Shown: positions 40,554 through 52,181, numbered from the stretch's first letter. The stretch: DNA of 64,000 bases from Epithemia pelagica (GCA_946965045.2 OX337239.1:2682268-2746267), one strand, 5' to 3'. A program made the numbers and translations. Notes: generated by a model from the letters alone, not told the origin.

Positions 40554-40918
40554 ATCTAAGGGCGTCATTATTCGCAACTCAATGATCGAAAGTCGGCGCG
40601 GTGTCATGCACCCCCAAGGTGCATGCAGCTCCTACATTATCTAGATAAAATTTGCACAGCAAATATCGAAAGTCGGCGGGGGGTCATGTACCTTCTAGGT
40701 GCATGCGCCCAGTGCATTATCTACAATTCATGCGCGCATGACACATCGAAATCATGCGCATGAGTGTCCGACTCAGGTGCCCCCCAAGATGCACATTACC
40801 AACATCCAATCATGCACACATGGTAATCAGTGTCACGCACATACACCACATTTTGCAAATCGTGCATTACATTCACTAGTATTTTTCGAAGTACTGTTTC
40901 AATCATTTGCTTCATGAG
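40554..40918. repeat. subterminal-type repeats (possible left end of the CACTA-like element)
   Basis: Two 59-bp copies, 40585-40643 and 40665-40723, begin ATCGAAAGTCGGCG and contain GGTGCATGC and CATTATCTA; a third, weaker copy follows to 40800. Each has a CATGCACC/GGTGCATG foldback. No CACTA terminus or target duplication was found, so the boundary assignment is tentative. Confidence 0.55.
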
Positions 40919-40919
40919 T

Positions 40920-42891
40920 CTAGTCTATTTCATATGCCTCTTTCGCGGCTTTCTTGGACAGAAGGTTCAACCTTGAACGATAAGATCTACACAAAAACTC
41001 CATGAACTTGTCACTCCGATCTCCAGCTCTTTCGACCTTTAGTATCTTCTCCTCCACATTCTCAAAATAATCAAGTCCTTCCTCAGACATTCCTCTCGAC
41101 GAGTTCAAACCACCAGAGTAAACATGTTGTGCCACAAATGTTGTATCAATCTGAGTATCAATATCATGTTCATCATACCAGATTCCTCTACTGGATTCCC
41201 AGAGTTTTCTCTAGAACTCTTTCCTCGCCTTCTTAACCCATACATCCCAACAGTCTTTCAGTATTGTTAAGATGAATGCCTCATCATTGACAGTGAACCT
41301 GGTCATTGCCTCTTGCCAGCGTTCTTTCTTCTTGATCTCCGGAGCCGTGTCAAGGAGATTGTAGTCTACAACATCCTTGAATATAATTTCACCATACACA
41401 GCAGCACCAAACACCTCGACCAGGAAAACATATGCCGCATTATTGCATCCAGGACCTCTCAATTGAGCCATGTCAGCAAGCGAAGGCATAGGCCCGAAGC
41501 CTTTGTTATCATTCAACAAGTTAGGAAACGCCTGTCGGAGAATCCCACCGTCATGATTGCGCCAGAGGTCAAGAAAAATATGCTCTAACAACGGCAAGCA
41601 ACATAATGTTTCAGTGTCGAGAGATGGAATTCATTAATCACAAGTTGGATAGAGCAACTTACTCCGGAACTTTCTGTACATGGCAGCAAGAATATTTGAC
41701 CGCTTTTGTCTGAAGCGATCTGCCATGTAAGGCGAATGAGTTAACCACCAGTTCTCACGATCTTCATCAGACATGATCTTTTTCGGGACAAAATATTTGT
41801 TTGTGAAATATTCCTTTCCCAACGTCGTCCATAGGTTTCCTGTTACTGGACAGTCATCTTCTTTAGAAAAGTACTTGATAAATCACCACGCATGGTCGTT
41901 CACAAATTCAATAAAAATCGGATCGGAACATGCCTCTGGCATCTTTTTGTACTTGGTTGAGCTCGACACAACAGTAGCCGGTGCAGTAGCAGCCATTGTA
42001 TTACCACCATTGGAAGTGTTAGGCTGTGATCCTCCCGTTGTCGTGTCAGATTCTTGTGAAGGCTGATGATGCTGTTCCTCGTTCATGAACGCTTGATTCA
42101 TGATTTCATGGTCATCTGCTGTTCCTGCTGCAATAGTAGATGACATGTCCGAAATTGAAGAAACGTCAGTAGCCATACAATCAGCTATTGTAACCATCCC
42201 ATGAGTACCCATATTAGAGTCGTCCTCCATTGGTACATGTTCAAACTTTTTGTTGCATTTTTGTGAACTTACTAAGCAGAGATCCAACCGGAAAATGGGA
42301 TTCATTGCGATCAAAACCGAATTCGTTCTGGTGTCCATTTACACTTCCAGTGGCATATGGAGTGCTGATGTTTTGAAGTGCCCTATCCCTTTCCGTCCCA
42401 GTCAAGACATTCAATCCTGCATCATTGTTTGCATTATCCTCATCCGATGGTTGTGTTCGCAGAGCTTCCTCAGTCCTGTTGTTGTTAGAGTTACAATTTG
42501 ATTCTCTTTCAGACGTCGTCGTCTCAATCAATAAATTACCACTTCCTTCGGAATTGACGTTCATCTGTTCGTCTGTGTTTTCGTCGTTGCATTGGCCCGA
42601 CAGTTAACCTTCCACGGGGACACTCGCACCAAAAATGTTACCTACTTCCTCATCATCGTCCGATTCGAGGACATCGCTTGATCTTTTCCGTCCACTTGTC
42701 TTTGCTCGCTGTTCTTCCCCCCGTTGATTCGAAGTTTTCCTTTGGTTCTCGTTCTCTTTATTTCGTTCCTTGTTTTGACGATTAATCTCCTTCAGCTTTT
42801 GTCGTCTGGCCTGTTTGGCTTTGTAGTGGATATTCCTTTCCGAAGGTGCTAATCTCTGTCCTGGTTGTGTTGTCCCTCTCGTACCTGTCAT
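40920..42891 (-). pseudogene. accessory gene divergent from the CACTA-like transposase
   Basis: ATG 42891 starts MTGTRGTTQPGQRLAPSERN, a Lys/Arg/Gln-rich coiled region (LKEINRQNKERNKENEN) and an acidic patch (DVLESDDDEEVG). Frame 0 runs to about 42241 past a TAA (42606-42604). The signal then moves to another frame (42300-40920) interrupted by TGA (41883), TAA-TGA (41636-41631) and TAG (41211). That part reads DRENWWLTHSPYMADRFRQK, FLDLWRNHDGGILRQAFPNL, GIWYDEHDIDTQ and ERAGDRSDKFMEFLCRSYRS, ending EAYEID. No known domain. Its position opposite the transposase resembles the two-gene layout of CACTA elements, where the second protein binds the ends; that is inference. Confidence 0.55.
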
Positions 42892-43347
42892 CTTTCGAAT
42901 TTGTGAAAAAAGTATGTTATGAAGTATACTGAGAATGATTCTCAAACAAATTAACACGAGAAAAACGCATTCGTGGGTAATACTCATCTCAAATTCAAAC
43001 CATCCAAACCGATAACGACACCTGTGTTGTCCAAACAAATAATCGATCGATCGATCATTGGCTTTTGTTTAGGAAAAGGCGCTATTTCGACGGACTCGGT
43101 ACGACAACCAAATTCAAACCATACAGTTCCAACTGTTGGTAAGGGGACGCGCGCATACAACAACATGGCATGCTCGATACTTTGAAACAAGGACGAAGCC
43201 CGGCTCGGTAATTGGTCGCAGATACGCCAGCCGAGTCGTGTTCTGGGTAGAATTAGACGTCGTCACAAGATTGAGACATGTCATTGAGATTTGCATTCTT
43301 TATTTTCGACGAGAGTGCATGTTACTTGTCATTTTGTATTCGTTGCC
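42892..43347. promoter_or_regulatory. divergent promoter region of the CACTA-like element
   Basis: 456 bp between the two divergent start codons. The motif CAAATTCAAACCATC/CAAATTCAAACCATAC occurs twice (42989 and 43109), and ATCGATCGATCGATCAT lies at 43042. No TATA box could be assigned. Confidence 0.4.
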
Positions 43348-46300
43348 ATGGGTCGAGTGAGAACAATACGAAAAAGATCAGCTTTCGATCCAAAAAACGA
43401 TTCAACTGATAGAACAAACAGAGTCTTCCCACGATCACACCAGGAACACGAAACTCGGGTTTGTCGCTATTGTCAACGACCATTTGATTTGAGAGGCATC
43501 ACTCGACATGAGAAGTCCTGTTCTGTAGATCAACGTGTCCCTCAGCAGTGTATACCAATAACGATTGCCAATCAAGAAAACGACAGTGATATGGATATTG
43601 ATTCTTTGGCAGGTGCAATGGATTACTTTTTGGACGAGGAGGACGAAGAAGAGGAGAATATACAAACATACACCGAACCATATTACGTTCCTGGTGAGAC
43701 ACAAAAGAAAATTGATCGAAACTCCAAAGAATGCCCTCTGGACTTTCCAAAATTCCTTGTCGGGGCTAGTGACATGAACCTGGATGATGATGAAGCAGCC
43801 CTTATGTCTCTGATGATCATCCTTTGCCAGGCAGGGTGTCCCAAGTACTTGTTCAACTCGATTCTTGCTTGGACTAGAGACACGTATTCGAGGTGTTGTT
43901 CCTCGTTCTTTGAACAGAACCATCGCACAAGAAATTCATTTATCAAGCGATTCACTAAAAAGGGGTTCGTTTTCCCGAAACCAACTGTACAACCTGTTGC
44001 CCTGGAATATACAAAGAAACGTGGTATTGTGGTTCCTGAAAGCGAAAAGACTATCAATACTGTTGTCTTTGATTTCATCAGTCAATTACAGAGAGTCGTA
44101 CAAGACGAAAAAGCAACACGACAAGAGAATACTATCCTCGCCAAAGAGGATCCATACAAACCATATACTCCCAACCACAAGATCCAAAATATAGAGGACG
44201 GAGATGTTTTCCGTAGGACCGTTCATGAATACAAAGATGATCTGGATGCATTTGTTGTAGGGTTGATATTTTATATGGACAAAACTCATGCAACTGGTGA
44301 CGGGAGATTCACGGCCGAAACGGTGGTAATGGTACCATCTTTCTTCAAGGAAGGAGAGATGAGGAAACCTCAACGTCAAATAATCCTCGGGATGATTACA
44401 GATATGGAAAGGAAGTCGTCTGCAGCCAAATACATTCTTGATAAAGGATCTCCTTGCCGGAATTATCATGCTCAGCTTTCTGTAATATTACAAGCGCTTA
44501 CATCGATCAGTGAACGTGGAGGATTGTGGATGAAATAACGACTCCATGGGATTGTTAAAGTCGTTCGTTTGATCTTGCCAATGATAGTATTGAAAGGAGA
44601 TGGGAAATCAAAGGATAACCTTGTTGGTCGGTACGCGTCTCATCACAAGAATGTGGGACGGCTATCTTGGTGTTGTGATATTAAACCCAAAGATGCAAGG
44701 TATCCATGGCATGAGTGTCGATATATAGAAACAAGCAAGGTTCATTCGTGGAGTTTACAGGCTCTTGGGCTCAATCGATATGGAGAACCACTTCGTGAAC
44801 AGGAATTGACTTGGAGAAATGACCAGGACAATACGTCTGTATTGACTGGTCCTGGTGCTCGGGATGATGAAATTGATGATGACTACACCCTTTAAGGTGA
44901 TGCACTACACACCGTTGAATCAGTTATGGCAGCCGCTGCTACGAAGCTGCATGGTATCAGACAGTATGCTGTGGATAGCTCGTTCGCACATATTTACATG
45001 GGCGAGGGTATGAATAAAGAACATGGAACATTCTCCGCCACTTGTTGTGATATCCTCCATACTTTGAAATTGATTTCTTTGCCTTGATGACCAAAACCGA
45101 ACGAGCGATGTTTGACTATCTTCGCAAAAAATATGATGACAAAATGGGAAAAGGTTGTCAATGAATGGAAGACACGTCAGCAAGAGGCTAATCAGTCCGA
45201 AAACCAGACTAGTCATACTGAACCAACACATTCTTCAACACAGGAAACAACATCAGATGAGCCGCCTCAAGATAATGAATATGATCGAGATGGAAATGAT
45301 GATGATAGTGTTGATGCAGAAATTACAGCGGAGACAGTCTTTGAAGATGATCCAGTTGCCTACGCATCGGTGTGGGATGTTGGTGATCGGGAGCCATACA
45401 TCGACTTCCTATTTCTATTTGAAACACTGTTGTGTTTCAATAGCTGGGTTCGAGTGGTCTCTTTCTGGGAAAGTAATCCCGAATCTCCTGAAGCAAAAGC
45501 TACCTCGACAGCCTCCCTCGAATCCGTCCGTATCATGATGGATGGTATTAGAAGATACGCACCAAGGCTAGATAAAAAGGGAAAGTTGATGACCAACGGC
45601 TGGATGATACCCAAGTTCCATAACCTGGTACATATTGTGTAACAGATTCAAAATTTTGGACCCGCAAGACTTCTTGATGTTGAATCTGAAGAAAGTAACC
45701 ACAAGGAAATAGTCAAATTAAATGCCAGAACTTGCCAAAAACGTGGAAATAAGAAATTCGACGCCCAGCTAGCAGAGAACATTTGGTGGATGCAGAGCTT
45801 GGATCTGCCTCGAGAGTTGGCTGGTATTCCAGAGGATCGTATTGCACAACTCAAAGAGGGCAAGTCTCCATATGCTTTAGAACAACACCAGAGGACACAG
45901 ACTGTCGACCGATCTGAGGAAGGCCCGCTTGGGATCAAAATGAACGGGACTTCCGTATATATCAATCTACACAAGTCGTATCAGTTGCTCTCGACTGATG
46001 AGGAACATACAGAAACAGATGGCACGTCAGACACAAACCATTTACCATTTCCTCTGGGCGTTATGGTAGAGGTTCCCGGTGGTAACAACCAAAGAAAACG
46101 ACATCGAACAGCAGGTCCATCGACCCCATCAGTTGGTGACGATAGCCTTGGACAACGTCGATACACTGAAGTAGTCCAGGTTATCGTGAAGTATAAATCA
46201 AAGACGAATCATGGTATGACATTACCTGGATTTTGTCTCCACTTTTTCAAGATCCATCATCAACGTTTCTATATGCACATGCACAGTGACCAACAGGGCA

Positions 46301-46974
46301 CTAACCAACTTAGAACAACAGAAAATCCATATGTATTGTTGACTGGATGCACAGAAATAAAGATCAACGATCCACCCTTTGGGACTATCCGGACACATCC
46401 CAACTAACAAAGTGAAGGCCCATGGCGGGATTGGGTCATGGCCAAGGTACCTCGTAATAAACGGAAACCTTTGGACGAGATTTACAATCTTCCTTTGGGA
46501 GACATGGATACCCTACTGTGTCAGACTATATGCTTTCTTTGTATTCCCTTCGCACAACAGACAGGAGATACATATCAACCAGAGAGTACCGATCATACAG
46601 CAACTCATGTTCTGCTTCGAACAACATATGTTCAGTCCCAAACAGACCTGAAAAAAGCTTCTGTTCTTTTCAACAGATGGAGAAAACGTTTCGACATGGA
46701 GAGAATAGCCGAAGTCGTTATGGTTCCAGTCCAGAATATCATACGACTAGTTGGTGTTGTCGACGAGAACCCAGAAATGATTGAAGAACGAGATGCAGTC
46801 CCTCAATTTCTTCATTCTTCAACAGAATGTGAGCTATTGCAAGAAGATAACCGTAATTGAGAGAATTTCTCAGATATTGTTTGGGCTGTTCGTGATATAA
46901 AAGAATGGGCAGTGGAATTCAATAAATCTGCTACTCCAAAATTGAAAGACAGGTATAAGGATCAACAGTCCTGA
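43348..46974 (+). pseudogene. CACTA/Plavaka-like (tnp2-type) transposase with point nonsense mutations
   Basis: ATG 43348 lies in GCCATGGG. One frame runs to 46974 (about 1,200 codons) through isolated stops: TAA 44536, TAA 44893, TGA-TGA 45088, TAA 45640, TAA 46405, TGA 46858. It starts with a C2HC finger (RVCRYCQRPFDLRGITRHEK). Transposase blocks: FYMDKTHATGDGRFTAETVV, GDGKSKDNLVGRYASHHKNV, ARYPWHECRYIE, FSATCCDILHTLK, WMIPKFHNLVHIV, DVESEESNHKEIV and a tail with PWRDWVMAKVPR. These match the order in tnp2-type CMC transposases known in fungi and algae. Around 45065-45135 the true frame leaves and returns (FFALMTKTERAMFDYLRKKY in the other frame). The gene is dead as assembled. Confidence 0.75.
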
Positions 46975-47152
46975 GGGATCACGTGAAGATCTCGATTGGT
47001 AGAGGGACGCGTTGGTCCATGCTCGCCCCACTTGTAACGCCAGACGACCTTTTCATGTTGTATTTATCTCTTGTCACTCATTTTTTCTAAAGAAGTAGAA
47101 TCTTTCACACTCCGATTAACTCGATACTCGAAACAAGTCATATATTCTGCTC
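46975..47152. other. short intergenic spacer
   Basis: No gene; probably the 3' end of the transposase gene and the promoter of the Cys-rich gene. Confidence 0.4.
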
Positions 47153-47164
47153 TTGTTGAATATC

Positions 47165-48421
47165 ATGGTTGTAAATCCGTACATCTCCCAAAAGAAGTCT
47201 AAGCCAATTGGTAGTAGCAAGGCCGGAAACGAAAGTCAAGTTCTTCTCATTGATAGTACAAACCAGAAATCAAAAGAGAACAGCAAACGGCCTCTATGTG
47301 AACACCACCCGATAAATCCATATACAGCCAAGAAAGTAAAAGACGAACCGTCACACGATCCCTCCAAGTCCAAACCAGACGATGCCACTGCTAACAACAC
47401 AAATTCTGGTCTCTCAACATTTGTTCAAATGATCGAAAACCAAGAAGAAGCAACCACAAGTACACACAAACTGCCGTCACCATTCCAAACTGCTTTAACA
47501 GCAACTAAGGAAACCGTAGGTGTGAACATAAAACCGATGAATACGACAGAGAAAGCTGAGGAGTCCAAGAGGTCTAGCATCACCAACCCATACAACAAGA
47601 AGATAACAAACCCATACAAAACGAATCCGAAAATAAACACCAATCATGGAAAGAAAATCCCAGTACTATGTGATTCACCACCGATGTACAAGCCTCGACC
47701 AAATCGCGAGAAACTCCACCCTGAGGTTGTTCAATTCACCGAGCTTGTGAACCAAATCTATGGGTCCAACGATGTAAAGCCCGAACCCATGTGTCCCTGG
47801 TGTTTTGTAACAGATAATCTGTCCACCGACAGGTACTTGACCGGTAAATGTTGGCATCGTTTTGGAAAAACACATTCATGTGCGGAAAATTGTTATGGCT
47901 GTGGTGTACCAATGAACGGATGCGATTCAGGTGGTAACGAGCGATGTTGTACTGACGCCTTGTATATTCATGATTCTATGAATATAACACGTGAAGAATC
48001 AGACATCAACAAGGTTGCACTTGTGTGTAAATGCTGTCTTCGCCCGTGTAACTCTTATTCTGAATGTGTGTATTCACATGGATGTTGGAACTCTCCGAAC
48101 AAACATTTCGTATGGAGATTTTGTCATATTGTTGGGCGTGCTTTGGTATACTCTGAACTAAAACCGAACTGTAAAGGACCAGGGAGTATCCCGAAACACG
48201 CACAGGATATAATCAAAACTGCCACAGAGTTGGTGTACAATGAACTCCGAGATCCTTATGAGTCATTGCAATACAACTCACCATTTTGTCATGTTATGGA
48301 CCAAGATTCATGGTCAAAGTGGTTGGTTACAATGTCTTTCGGGAACTTCCACAACTATATGTCATTCTTCCGACACTGCTACAATGCTCTGATGTCATCG
48401 AAGTACTCCCGACAAACCTAG
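47165..48421 (+). CDS. Cys-rich protein of unknown family, intact
   Basis: ATG 47165 (MVVNPYISQKKSKPIGSSKA; an earlier in-frame start is not ATG). The first 180 residues are a disordered Lys/Asn/Thr arm with repeated NPY motifs (INPYTAKK, TNPYNKK, TNPYKTNPK). The C-terminal half is Cys-rich: PMCPWCFVTDN, KCWHRFGKTHSCAENCYGCG, CKCCLRPCNSYSECVYSHGC, and ends SWSKWLVTMSFGNFHNYMSF. The Cys/His pairs suggest a zinc-binding domain. A paralogue follows at 49071-49969 with the same order. It lies between the transposase and Copia C, so it may be a passenger gene of the same element. Function unknown. Confidence 0.6.
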   Translation: MVVNPYISQKKSKPIGSSKAGNESQVLLIDSTNQKSKENSKRPLCEHHPINPYTAKKVKDEPSHDPSKSKPDDATANNTNSGLSTFVQMIENQEEATTSTHKLPSPFQTALTATKETVGVNIKPMNTTEKAEESKRSSITNPYNKKITNPYKTNPKINTNHGKKIPVLCDSPPMYKPRPNREKLHPEVVQFTELVNQIYGSNDVKPEPMCPWCFVTDNLSTDRYLTGKCWHRFGKTHSCAENCYGCGVPMNGCDSGGNERCCTDALYIHDSMNITREESDINKVALVCKCCLRPCNSYSECVYSHGCWNSPNKHFVWRFCHIVGRALVYSELKPNCKGPGSIPKHAQDIIKTATELVYNELRDPYESLQYNSPFCHVMDQDSWSKWLVTMSFGNFHNYMSFFRHCYNALMSSKYSRQT

Positions 48422-48534
48422 GTAAATAACACAATAGGAACAGTTAATCGCATCACAGTCGCCATCATACCAGTAGCTTCATCGTATCGCATCACAGCCG
48501 CCTTTTTCTGTCACATGTAAAATTTCATAGGAAG

Positions 48535-49074
48535 AGTTCAGCAGCGACAGACAGACATAAACAGAGAACGAGAATACACAAACGCCGACAGGAAGCCAAG
48601 CAACGATCTCCAAAGCAGGGATCTGACGACGACTATGATTTGGACAACAAAGATGGGTAAAGTGAAGCAAAGGGACATTCTGGTTTCAAAGAGGACTCAG
48701 GTAGTACCAGCTCCGGTAGCAAGGAAGAGTCGAACAGTGATGATAGCGAACAAACTCCTGTACCCGCTGTGGTTTCGCTAAAACTTCCTCCACAACAGTC
48801 AGGTACTGGGGATGATGAAGAATCTACAGATCATGGTTCATCTGCTACCACCCTTCTCAAAAGAAACTTGCCCCGGAAGGCAAGAAAGGAACCCACCGTC
48901 AAATCCGTATCGAATGTGACATTTTCCAAGAAACGTCTACCTCGCCGGAAACAACCGGCACGAAAAACGTTGGGAAACTGGGAACCAGATCCCAATTATG
49001 ATATGACGAAGAAATATCCATATTTACGTCGGAAAACACCCGCAAGGAAAACAGTGCGCGGGGGTTCTCTTTGA
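48535..49074 (+). pseudogene. basic low-complexity ORF, N-terminal arm of the second Cys-rich gene
   Basis: A frame without clear ATG, with TAA at 48658, reads DRHKQRTRIHKRRQEAKQR, SGSTSSGSKEESNSDDSEQ and KARKEPTVKSVSNVTFSKKR to RRKTPARKTVRGGSL. It stops three bases inside the start of the next frame, which holds the Cys-rich domain. So the two are probably one gene with a frameshift near 49065. Confidence 0.45.
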
Positions 49075-49305
49075 GCACTCACAAAATGGTCGCTGATGAA
49101 TTCATCTCCTTAGTGAAAAGTATTTCTGATCAGACTCGAGACAGTAAATCACCCTCACCAATTTGTCCTTCCTGTCTTGTTTTCGGAAGAGACCCTTACC
49201 ACATCTTCGGGAGTGATGGACACCTGTGTAGTATCTGCTGCCACGGATGTGGTATAAACCATTATCGATGTGAACACCTCGGGAATGATTACAAATGCCG
49301 CTCGT
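49066..49305 (+). repeat. 240-bp inverted repeat, left arm
   Basis: Inverted copy at 49481-49720 with a few mismatches; spacer about 175 bp. Confidence 0.92.
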
Positions 49306-49835
49306 CTTCTGCCCATGGTGGTTCAGAAACTCCCAATATTGCCAGAAAAGTAGCTGCAAACAACTCTCAAGGACCAGGAATTCATATCAAAGAACCAGCA
49401 CGAACAAATATCTCTTTGAGCACTCACAAAATGGTCGCTGATGAATTCATCTCCTTTGTGGAAAGTATCCTGGTATAGAAACGAGCGGCATTTGTAATCA
49501 TTCCCGAGGTGTTCACATCGATAATGGTTTATACCATATCCGTGGCAGCAGATACTACACAGGTGTCCATCACTCCCGAAGATGTGGTAAGGGTCTCTTC
49601 CGAAAACAAGACAGGAAGGACAAATTGGTGAGGGTGGTTTACTGTCTCGAGTCCGATCAGAAATACTTTTCACTAAGGAGATGAATTCATCAGCGACCAT
49701 TTTGTGAGTGCTCAAAGAGATATTTGTTCCATCATCTTCTGCCCATGGTGGTTCGGAAACTCCCAATATTGCCAGAAAAGTAGCTGCAAACAACTCTCAA
49801 GGACCAGGAATTCATATCAAAGAACTAGCACGAAC
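49305..49835. repeat. 101-bp direct repeat pair (block B)
   Basis: 49305-49405 and 49735-49835 are direct copies (TCTTCTGCCCATGGTGGTTC start) with two visible differences (TCAG/TCGG; AACCAG/AACTAG). Confidence 0.92.
49481..49720 (-). repeat. 240-bp inverted repeat, right arm
   Basis: Reverse complement of 49066-49305. Translated on the minus strand it gives the same Cys-rich block, which is a shadow of the repeat and not a separate gene. Confidence 0.92.
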
Positions 49836-50188
49836 ACGATTCTGGAGAAGAAACATGGCTGAAGTGGTTATTCTCTTGTCCACCGAACGGAGGATTTTAC
49901 AATTACATGTTCATCTTCAACGTGTGTTACAAGGCATGCATGTCCGAGGTGGTCGACAAATAGTGGTCGAAGACCTGCCCAAAAGGATGATTTCTTCGGA
50001 CAAACAAGGAAGAACAATTCAAATCTATATATCGTCGTAAAAACCCATTCCTTTAAGTTCCAGTAAAACCACAAAACCTCCTTCTCTTAAGTCCGTGCAG
50101 TAATTATCTTTCTTGCCAGTTGCATTCACATTCGAATTCTTTACTCTTGATTAGGAGACTCATGCTTAGGAGCTTCTTGTTATTCTAC

Positions 50189-50427
50189 TGAATAAATAAT
50201 CACGGGCGCCCCTTTGTAACCTACGAAGGGCCTCGCTATGCCTCGCTACGCATCGCCTGGTATCGCCCGGCCCATAGTTGCGTGTTCGCTAGTGGGTACC
50301 GTGGTCGCTGTTTGGCCCCTACGTGAGCGATTTGCCCCCAAAGGGCACCCCTAGTTTAGTTACCATAATTTCTGATAGTTTGATTGTTGCAAGCCGTATA
50401 TTGCGTCTGGCCGTCAGTTTTTATTCA
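50189..50427 (+). repeat. Copia C 5' LTR
   Basis: 239 bp; inverted orientation relative to LTRs of copies A, B and D. Confidence 0.95.
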
Positions 50428-50922
50428 GTTTATCAGACCCACTGTCTGTTGTTTCCCCACTGTTCGCCGGACAGCAAGCGCCTGATCAACGCTCGGGAGT
50501 TGTTCGCGCTAAGCAGCTTCGTCACTCGCTCGCCTGCGTCATCTCTGTGACTTGTTTTTGTCACTGTGGGACCCACTCGCTAATTTGTGACTTGCGACTG
50601 CACAACGTACCGTGCACGTGCTCGTACACTTGGACCGTCCATCCACGCGCGCCGTACGACTCAATCATTAAGCCTGCTGGCTTTCGACACGTGCCTGCTT
50701 GCTCGCGGAATCGCCGGTTCGCCGACTCGCGGATTCGCCGATCGCCAACTCGCTCGCTCGCGGAATCGCCGGACGACTACTCGCCGATTCACTCGCAGAT
50801 TGTTGGCTCACAGAAATTCGCTCTTCCCATCACAATTGCAAATTTCTGCACAAGAACAAGCCTTCCCTTGCCATCCGTTTGACCTTCTGCTACCCTCCTA
50901 CCCTTCATCCGACCCTTGAACC
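50428..50922 (+). other. Copia C leader with possible primer-binding site
   Basis: Begins GTTTATCAGACCCA next to the LTR. CTCGCGGAATCGCCGG occurs at 50702-50717 and 50757-50772 amid GCGA-rich repeats. A 111-codon upstream frame starts at ATG 50547 (MTCFCHCGTHSLICDL), the one captured by the Copia B fusion. Confidence 0.6.
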
Positions 50923-51417
50923 ATGGCCGCAAAGGCCTTCCGTACTGCACTGGGCCGCTGTGGCTACGACAATGACACCGTTGAGCACCTAACGCAACAG
51001 GGCTTCACAACAACGGATCAGTTCCTGGAGTTTCCCATCAACGAAGTCAAGCCCATGCTGAAGACATTAGCCAAGAACCTACCCGACGGTGTGACTCTAC
51101 CCTACCAGTTCAACCTGAAGTTCCTTGGCTTCCGAATGTGGTTGGAGTACCGTTCTGTCCGTGGTCAGGACCTTGATGCTGGTGCTTATACTGGTGACGT
51201 AATCACCAAGTGGATGAAACGCGTAACGGAACTCCTGAATGCCACCACCACTGATGGTCAGGATGACCCAGTACCACCCAAAAGGCTAACGAACCTCGCC
51301 GATTGGGAACGTCACGACGGAATGTGGCGCACGTACTTGGGTCAGCACCGCGATCCGACAACGGGAGTGTCACCTACGTATTGCGTGAGGAGTCCGACGT
51401 ACCGGACGACGCACTAA
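50923..51417 (+). CDS. Copia C gag, N-terminal part
   Basis: Identical in layout to 29927-29433 of Copia A, including the same premature tail after WRTYLGQHRDPTT. Confidence 0.8.
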   Translation: MAAKAFRTALGRCGYDNDTVEHLTQQGFTTTDQFLEFPINEVKPMLKTLAKNLPDGVTLPYQFNLKFLGFRMWLEYRSVRGQDLDAGAYTGDVITKWMKRVTELLNATTTDGQDDPVPPKRLTNLADWERHDGMWRTYLGQHRDPTTGVSPTYCVRSPTYRTTH

Positions 51418-52181
51418 CCGCCGATTACGACTGTATTGACGACGACCTAGTCGCGACCACTCGTCATGAGGGGGATCAGTACAAAGCCGACCGACGCAGA
51501 GTGTCTGAGCTGTACTACCCTCTTATCTACGATGGCCCGGCATGGACGTTTGCTAAAACGCATGCGAAATCAAAGGACGGCCGTGAGGCCTACCTAACCG
51601 TCAAGCGGCAAGCCACTGGACAGGCCGCGAGCATCCTGCGCAAGAAACAAGCTTATGCGCAGATCGCAAATGCTAAGTTTACAGGACGAGGGAAGTACCG
51701 CTTCCATGACTACATCCACCGTCACCAACATGCGCACAACACCCTGGAAGAGCTTGGCGAAACGGTTGCGGAAACGAAAAAGGTGACCAATTTCATGAAT
51801 GGGATCACCGATCCGACGCTCGTCCAAGCCAAGACCGTCGTTAACGGTGACCAGGAGAAGTTGGAGAACTTCGAAGCGTGCCAGCAAAACTTCTTGACTG
51901 TGCACAGTGCCGCCAAAACCGAAACGCAGGACGACTCTCGCAAGATCGCCGCTGCTGGTACCACCCCAAGCAAAGGAAAGGGAAAAGGGCGCAATCAGAA
52001 AAAGAGCAAGAAGAAGAAGGACCGCGTTCATGCTGGTCACTACAATGCCAACGAATGGGCAGACCTGACAGAGGACGAACGCAAACAAGTCCTGGCTCTT
52101 CGCAAAGAGCGCAAAGAAAAGCGGAAGCTTGGATCCGTCACCACCGACGACTCTTCCAACGCATCGTCTAACTGCCGATAG
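51340..52181 (+). pseudogene. Copia C gag, C-terminal part, truncated
   Basis: Reads GSVTYVLREESDVPDD to TTDDSSNASS as in Copia A, then hits the deletion junction (SNCR-stop). About 1.4 kb present in Copia A are missing: the acidic gag tail, the gag-pol TGA and the whole protease. Confidence 0.8.

Larger units (their letters stand above)
49071..49969 (+). pseudogene. second Cys-rich gene, scrambled by an inverted duplication
   Basis: 49071-49305 encodes HKMVADEFISLVKSIS, PICPSCLVFGRDPYHIFG, CSICCHGCGINHYRCEH, parallel to HPEVVQFTELVNQIYG, PMCPWCFVTDN and HSCAENCYGCG in the gene at 47165. The end (49850-49969) reads TWLKWLFSCPPNGGFYNYMF, parallel to SWSKWLVTMSFGNFHNYMSF. Between them the sequence is rearranged: arm A (49066-49305), block B (49305-49405), the start of A again (to 49465), inverted A (49481-49720), and B again (49735-49835). 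The middle of the domain is therefore missing and the gene is dead. Confidence 0.65.

Noticed and set aside
43291-46860. Alternative genetic code with reassigned stops in the CACTA-like transposase
   Set aside because: TAA, TAG and TGA all occur in frame across several elements, while the intact exostosin-like and Copia genes use stops normally. Point decay is simpler.
49323-49793. Minus-strand Cys-rich ORF
   Set aside because: It is the inverted copy of arm A read backwards, flanked by unrelated frame text; not a separate gene.
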